Source: Ruminococcus flavefaciens
GTDB taxonomy: Bacteria > Bacillota > Clostridia > Oscillospirales > Ruminococcaceae
Reading direction: 5' to 3'
Length of the DNA: 42,330 nt
Assembly (NCBI GenBank): GCA_023663905.1
Contig: JAMPGO010000009.1
Coordinates: 1-42,330, forward strand
The notes under the pieces: generated by a model
Told to the model about the DNA's origin: nothing
Databases searched by the model: none
Seen by the model: the letters and a program-made list of their open reading frames with translations, nothing else
Shown here: positions 39,408-42,330 of the stretch, in pieces
Position numbering within the stretch: the first letter of the stretch is position 1
Layout of the letters: every line of letters starts with the position of its first letter
Program-made: the position numbers and the translations under genes

Positions 39408-39818
39408 ATGAGATTAGACGGATTTGGCTTATTTGTAAAAGATATGGGTGCAATGATAAGATTTTACAGAGATGTGCTGGGATTTGAAATCAAAGAGGGC
39501 GAGAATACTTCAAATGTGTATCTGTTGAAGGACGGCACGTTGTTTCTGCTTTACGGCAGAGATGATTTTGAGAATATGACAAGCAAAAAATACGAGTATG
39601 CGAACGGCTTGAACGGACATTCCGAAATCGCTCTCTATGTCGATACTTTTGAAGAAGTGGACTTAGAATACAGAAATGCGGTAAACAAGGGTGCGACTCC
39701 GATTTTAGAACCGACAACAGAACCTTGGGATCAGAGAACCTGCTACATAGCCGACCCTGAAGGTAATCTTATCGAGATTGGTTCGTGGAATAAGCCTTTT
39801 GAGATAAAGGACAAATGA
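39408..39818 (+). CDS. VOC-family (glyoxalase/dioxygenase fold) protein
   Basis: ACGGAGG before the ATG. The 136-residue protein has the two babbab units of the vicinal oxygen chelate fold: LFVKDMGAMIRFYRDVLGFE, then SEIALYVDTFEEVDLEYRNA and the family ending CYIADPEGNLIEIGSW. The His in HSEIAL and the Glu in LIEIG are in metal-ligand positions, though the first ligand position near the N terminus is not an obvious His. Substrate unknown; such proteins isomerise, cleave or bind small molecules and some confer drug resistance. A good promoter lies upstream. Confidence 0.9.
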   Translation: MRLDGFGLFVKDMGAMIRFYRDVLGFEIKEGENTSNVYLLKDGTLFLLYGRDDFENMTSKKYEYANGLNGHSEIALYVDTFEEVDLEYRNAVNKGATPILEPTTEPWDQRTCYIADPEGNLIEIGSWNKPFEIKDK

Positions 39819-39845
39819 TAAATCGGAATTTAAAAAGAGGATATT

Positions 39846-40162
39846 ATGGAAACCATAATTATTAAATTAGATTCAAGGAAAATGAAAAATCCTGATTTGG
39901 ATATACGATTGATTTGCCTGAACGGATTGAGGAGTATACTGATAATCAAATAACAGACAACGGATATGATTATATTTCAAATGCAGAATTAGGATTATGG
40001 CTTGAAACTGATAATGCAGAGAAGAATGTCGACTTAATAATTCAATTATTAAGAGCAGAAACTTTTTTGGATAATGATTTGTCAGAGATAGCAGAAATTT
40101 ATATTTCAGACAAAGAATGTGCAGAGATAGAGAATTGTAGAAAAATTCATCCGATTCAATAG
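39846..40162 (+). pseudogene. Frameshifted small gene of unknown function
   Basis: AAAGAGGATATT precedes the ATG at 39846, which opens METIIIKLDSRKMKNPDLDI. That frame stops at 39953, while from about 39905 the next frame continues as DLPERIEEYTDNQITDNGYD and runs to 40162 (GLWLETDNAEKNVDLIIQLL, EIAEIYISDKECAEIENC). Adding one base between 39909 and 39910 would turn CGA TTG into CGA TAT GAT and join the halves as NPDLDIRYDLPERIEE, giving one protein of about 105 residues. Either the gene is broken by a one-base deletion or the sequence has an error there. I do not know the function. It follows the VOC gene by 27 bases. Confidence 0.7.
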
Positions 40163-40192
40163 TAATTTTCAGTTTACTGAAAAAGTTAACTG

Positions 40193-40242
40193 AAAAAATA
40201 ACGGCAGATTTTTCGTCTGCCGTTACAATTTCCGATGAATAT
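40193..40242 (-). repeat. Detached copy of the recombinase 3' end and terminator
   Basis: These 50 bases match 40965-41013 except for one loop base and two swapped bases. On the minus strand they encode VNIHRKL and a TAA, like the IHIHWKL end of the recombinase, then the stem AACGGCAGA/TCTGCCGTT and a T tract. No recombinase gene precedes this copy, so it is an orphan tail. Confidence 0.85.
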
Positions 40243-40302
40243 TGACAGACAAAAAGATACTGAACAGGAAACTAAGATAAATTTGAATTTAAGAGGATTG
40301 AA

Positions 40303-40965
40303 ATGAATAAATTATTTAAAGATATTAGACACAGCGATATTGAAGCGGTAAGAAAAGCGATATCAAAGAACATTGCCGTTGTAAATGAGGTTTACAGTGC
40401 CAAAGCACCTAAAAAGGATATTGGACAATCACCGTTACAAGTCGCAATTAAATGCGGTGAATTTGAAATTATAGAGCTTCTGATTGCAAATGGTGCTGAT
40501 ACCGATTTTATGGAAGATTCTGCACTTGTTCCGACTAACAGCGTTTGTATGTCTGTACTGCACGATGCTATAATATGTGCATTTTCTGCATTATGTTATA
40601 AAAAGTATGACCAATCTGAAAAGTATATCAATTTGATTAAAATATTACTGGAAAGCGGAGCTAATCCTAATCGGAAAACATCATCAGAAATGCTTCCGAT
40701 AGGTACAGCGGTAAATGGGGCTGAAATTATTTTGACACGTGATAGCGCTTATCCGGACATACAAGAAATAACTCAAAAGAGATTATTTGAGGTTCTTGAT
40801 ATACTTATAAAATATGGTGCTGACGAAAAAGAATGGCTTAATCAAAACTTTTGGGGAGTATCAAATAAAGTCCATTACTTTGAGGAAAAGATGTATGGAA
40901 TTGATAACGTTGACATAATGGAACCGATTCGAAATACTCTTAAAGAATATTTTGATTATCTGTAA
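40303..40965 (+). CDS. Ankyrin-repeat protein
   Basis: AAGAGGATTGAA precedes the ATG. The 220-residue protein has about four to five ankyrin repeats: LFKDIRHSDIEAVRKAISKN, QSPLQVAIKCGEFEIIELLI followed by ANGADTDF, then LIKILLESGANPNRK and VLDILIKYGADEKEW, interrupted by longer loops. No signal peptide. Single ankyrin proteins of this size often serve as cytoplasmic binding proteins, including immunity proteins against polymorphic toxins; that is speculation here. The gene lies between two copies of the recombinase tail and is AT-rich, so it was probably brought in as a cassette. Its TAA is the first base of the second copy. Confidence 0.87.
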   Translation: MNKLFKDIRHSDIEAVRKAISKNIAVVNEVYSAKAPKKDIGQSPLQVAIKCGEFEIIELLIANGADTDFMEDSALVPTNSVCMSVLHDAIICAFSALCYKKYDQSEKYINLIKILLESGANPNRKTSSEMLPIGTAVNGAEIILTRDSAYPDIQEITQKRLFEVLDILIKYGADEKEWLNQNFWGVSNKVHYFEEKMYGIDNVDIMEPIRNTLKEYFDYL

Positions 40966-41013
40966 AAAAATAACGGCAGATTTTCGTCTGCCGTTACAAT
41001 TTCCAGTGAATAT
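40965..41013. terminator. Recombinase 3' end and terminator (second repeat copy)
   Basis: The stem AACGGCAGA/TCTGCCGTT (40972-40980 with 40986-40994) lies between convergent genes and is preceded on the + strand by a run of A, which gives a T tract on the minus strand. It ends the recombinase transcript and may also end the ankyrin gene's. The whole segment is repeated at 40193-40242. Confidence 0.85.
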
Positions 41014-42330
41014 GAATCGTACGTCCGCCGTTTTCCTGCACCTCGCCGACTTCGATAAAGTCAATAAATTCCTCAACAATACTGCGGTCAAGGACGGTGA
41101 AATGCGTGTATTTCTCTATGACAGCACGCTGATTTTCGGCATTTTCCCGACGTGTACGGCACTCGTCAATATGCTTTTCGATTTCGGCAAGTCGCTGACT
41201 TATTTCCTGCTCCTCGACGGACAGACTTTCACGGAATGCCCTGTAATCCGCTTCCGAAATAATGCCGTCGAGCCTGTCCTTGTACATCATTGTAAGGCGG
41301 TTTCTGGCGGTCTGCAACTGCGCTTCAAGACTGTTCCGCTGACGTTCCAGAGCCTGTAACTGCTCCTGCTGTATGTCGGTAATTGCAATTTCGTCCGTCT
41401 GACAGTAACGCTCGATAATGGTATTCAGCTCGTCAAGAATTTTCTGCTCTAGCACTTTACCGCTGAGCGTTTTGGTGTTGGGGCAGTTCATTGCCCCGAT
41501 TTTATACGTGGCACACTGCATACCGTAATATTGGATAGTCTTAGCCTTGTTATAGTAAACGTTCCGCTTCATCGGGCGACCGCAGACCGCACACTTCACA
41601 TTACCCGACAAAGCGGAAACTTCATTTGTCACACGGCTTGAACGTATACGGCTGTTTAAGCGTTCCTGCGTGCGTTCCCACGTTTCACGGTCAATAATTG
41701 GCTCGTGCGTGTTCGGAATGCGCACCCATTCGCTTTTGCTGACTTTTTTACGCTTCTTGTTTTTGTAGCTGACGTGGTGGGATTTCCCTTGCACAAGCGT
41801 ACCCGTGTACATTTCATTCCTGAGTATCGCCGCAATTGTTGACTGCGTCCACAAACCTTTCGTGTTGCTGCTGTTGGCGTTGCAGTTGACATAATTTGAA
41901 CCCGACTGCTTCTTGTAAGCGGAAGGGCTGAGGATTCCTCTGCCGTTCAGCTCCTGTGAAATTTTTCGGTAGCCGTTGCCCTGCACGAACATATCAAAAA
42001 TCAGCCTCACGTTATCAGCCGTGTTTCTGTCAACAATCAGCCTGTGCTTATCTTCGGGGTCGATAAGATAGCCGTAAGGTGCGAACGAGCCTATAAACTG
42101 CCCCTGCTCACGCTTGAACGTGAGCGTACGTCTTATTTTACTGGAAATATCTTTCACATACATCTCGTTGTACGCACTCGTAAAAAGCCGCATAGTTCCG
42201 TACATTTCGCTGTCCGAGTCCGCATTATCCGCAACCCCGATAAAACGGATTCCCCATTCCAGAAATTTATCATTTATGTACTGCTCGATGACAATAATAT
42301 CCCTCGAAAATCTCGACTGGTCTTTGCACA
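40994..42330 (-). CDS. Large serine recombinase, N terminus outside window
   Basis: The frame is open through the end of the window, beyond the first Met in view at 42205. The visible 445 residues begin in the resolvase catalytic domain (KDQSRFSRDIIVIEQYINDK, then GVADNADSDSEMYGTM and KDISSKIRRTL). The Recombinase domain follows (FAPYGYLIDPED, ADNVRLIFDMFVQGNGYRKI, ILRNEMYTGTL), then a zinc ribbon (CAVCGRPM ... MQCATYKIGAMNCPN) and a long coiled coil (about 290-390) before the end IHIHWKL. The catalytic serine lies outside the window. Large serine recombinases integrate and excise phages and transposable elements at att sites, so this marks a mobile element reaching past the right edge. A diverged copy of its 3' end occurs at 40193-40242. 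Confidence 0.93.
   Translation of the reverse strand, partial: CKDQSRFSRDIIVIEQYINDKFLEWGIRFIGVADNADSDSEMYGTMRLFTSAYNEMYVKDISSKIRRTLTFKREQGQFIGSFAPYGYLIDPEDKHRLIVDRNTADNVRLIFDMFVQGNGYRKISQELNGRGILSPSAYKKQSGSNYVNCNANSSNTKGLWTQSTIAAILRNEMYTGTLVQGKSHHVSYKNKKRKKVSKSEWVRIPNTHEPIIDRETWERTQERLNSRIRSSRVTNEVSALSGNVKCAVCGRPMKRNVYYNKAKTIQYYGMQCATYKIGAMNCPNTKTLSGKVLEQKILDELNTIIERYCQTDEIAITDIQQEQLQALERQRNSLEAQLQTARNRLTMMYKDRLDGIISEADYRAFRESLSVEEQEISQRLAEIEKHIDECRTRRENAENQRAVIEKYTHFTVLDRSIVEEFIDFIEVGEVQENGGRTIHIHWKL

Noticed and set aside
40952-41359. 135-codon + strand frame
   Set aside because: It is antisense to the serine recombinase, whose domains are well supported.

Overview
The window looks like a chromosomal segment of a gut Firmicute of the Ruminococcus type (Oscillospiraceae). 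The evidence is three type I dockerin modules, a cohesin-like module, very large secreted multidomain and BspA-type leucine-rich-repeat proteins, an M60-type metallopeptidase, AAGGAGG-type ribosome binding sites and sigma-A promoters with 17-base spacers, often with an extended TGn -10. No rRNA, tRNA or CRISPR array was seen, and no gene-free stretch exceeds 300 bases. Assignments rest on reading motifs; no database search was run.

Region 1 (1-19.9 kb) is a surface and extracellular block. On the + strand are the 3' part of an M60-like peptidase gene, a secreted beta-rich protein, a membrane-anchored protein and a second secreted protein. The two secreted proteins share a C-terminal domain with a WELRD motif. 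A bidirectional terminator separates them from a minus-strand two-gene unit: a 2749-residue protein with dockerins at both ends, a cohesin-like module, alternating FN3/Ig-like modules, a PKD module, a propeller-like region and CARDB-like modules, coupled by an ATGA overlap to a 1656-residue BspA protein with three LRR blocks. Divergent to it is a short LRR protein without a signal peptide.

Region 2 (19.9-28.4 kb) is an accessory, toxin-antitoxin-like island with much decay: a headless N-acetylmuramoyl-L-alanine amidase fused end-on to a class II Fic gene, a class III Fic gene sharing a 29-base leader with it, a small unknown gene, a MntA-HepT (MNT-HEPN, type VII) pair with a 16-codon leader ORF and an AT-rich third gene, a PD-(D/E)XK fragment, a membrane S41 peptidase, two Rpn/PD-(D/E)XK-like genes and a relic of a third.

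Region 3 (28.4-39.8 kb) holds a secreted dockerin protein, a beta-carbonic anhydrase, an ABC transporter/two-component operon (permease, ATPase, OmpR-type regulator, kinase) with a likely operator at its promoter, and an Agr-like LytTR regulator/GHKL kinase pair. Next to that pair is a CPBP intramembrane protease gene whose promoter carries two 9-base LytTR-type boxes at a 21-base period, so the pair probably controls the protease. A VOC-fold protein gene is divergent.

Region 4 (39.8-42.3 kb) looks like the edge of a mobile element: a frameshifted small gene, an ankyrin-repeat gene and the C-terminal part of a large serine recombinase. The ankyrin gene is bracketed by two near-identical copies of the recombinase 3' end plus its terminator, which suggests a cassette inserted or exchanged at the recombinase tail.
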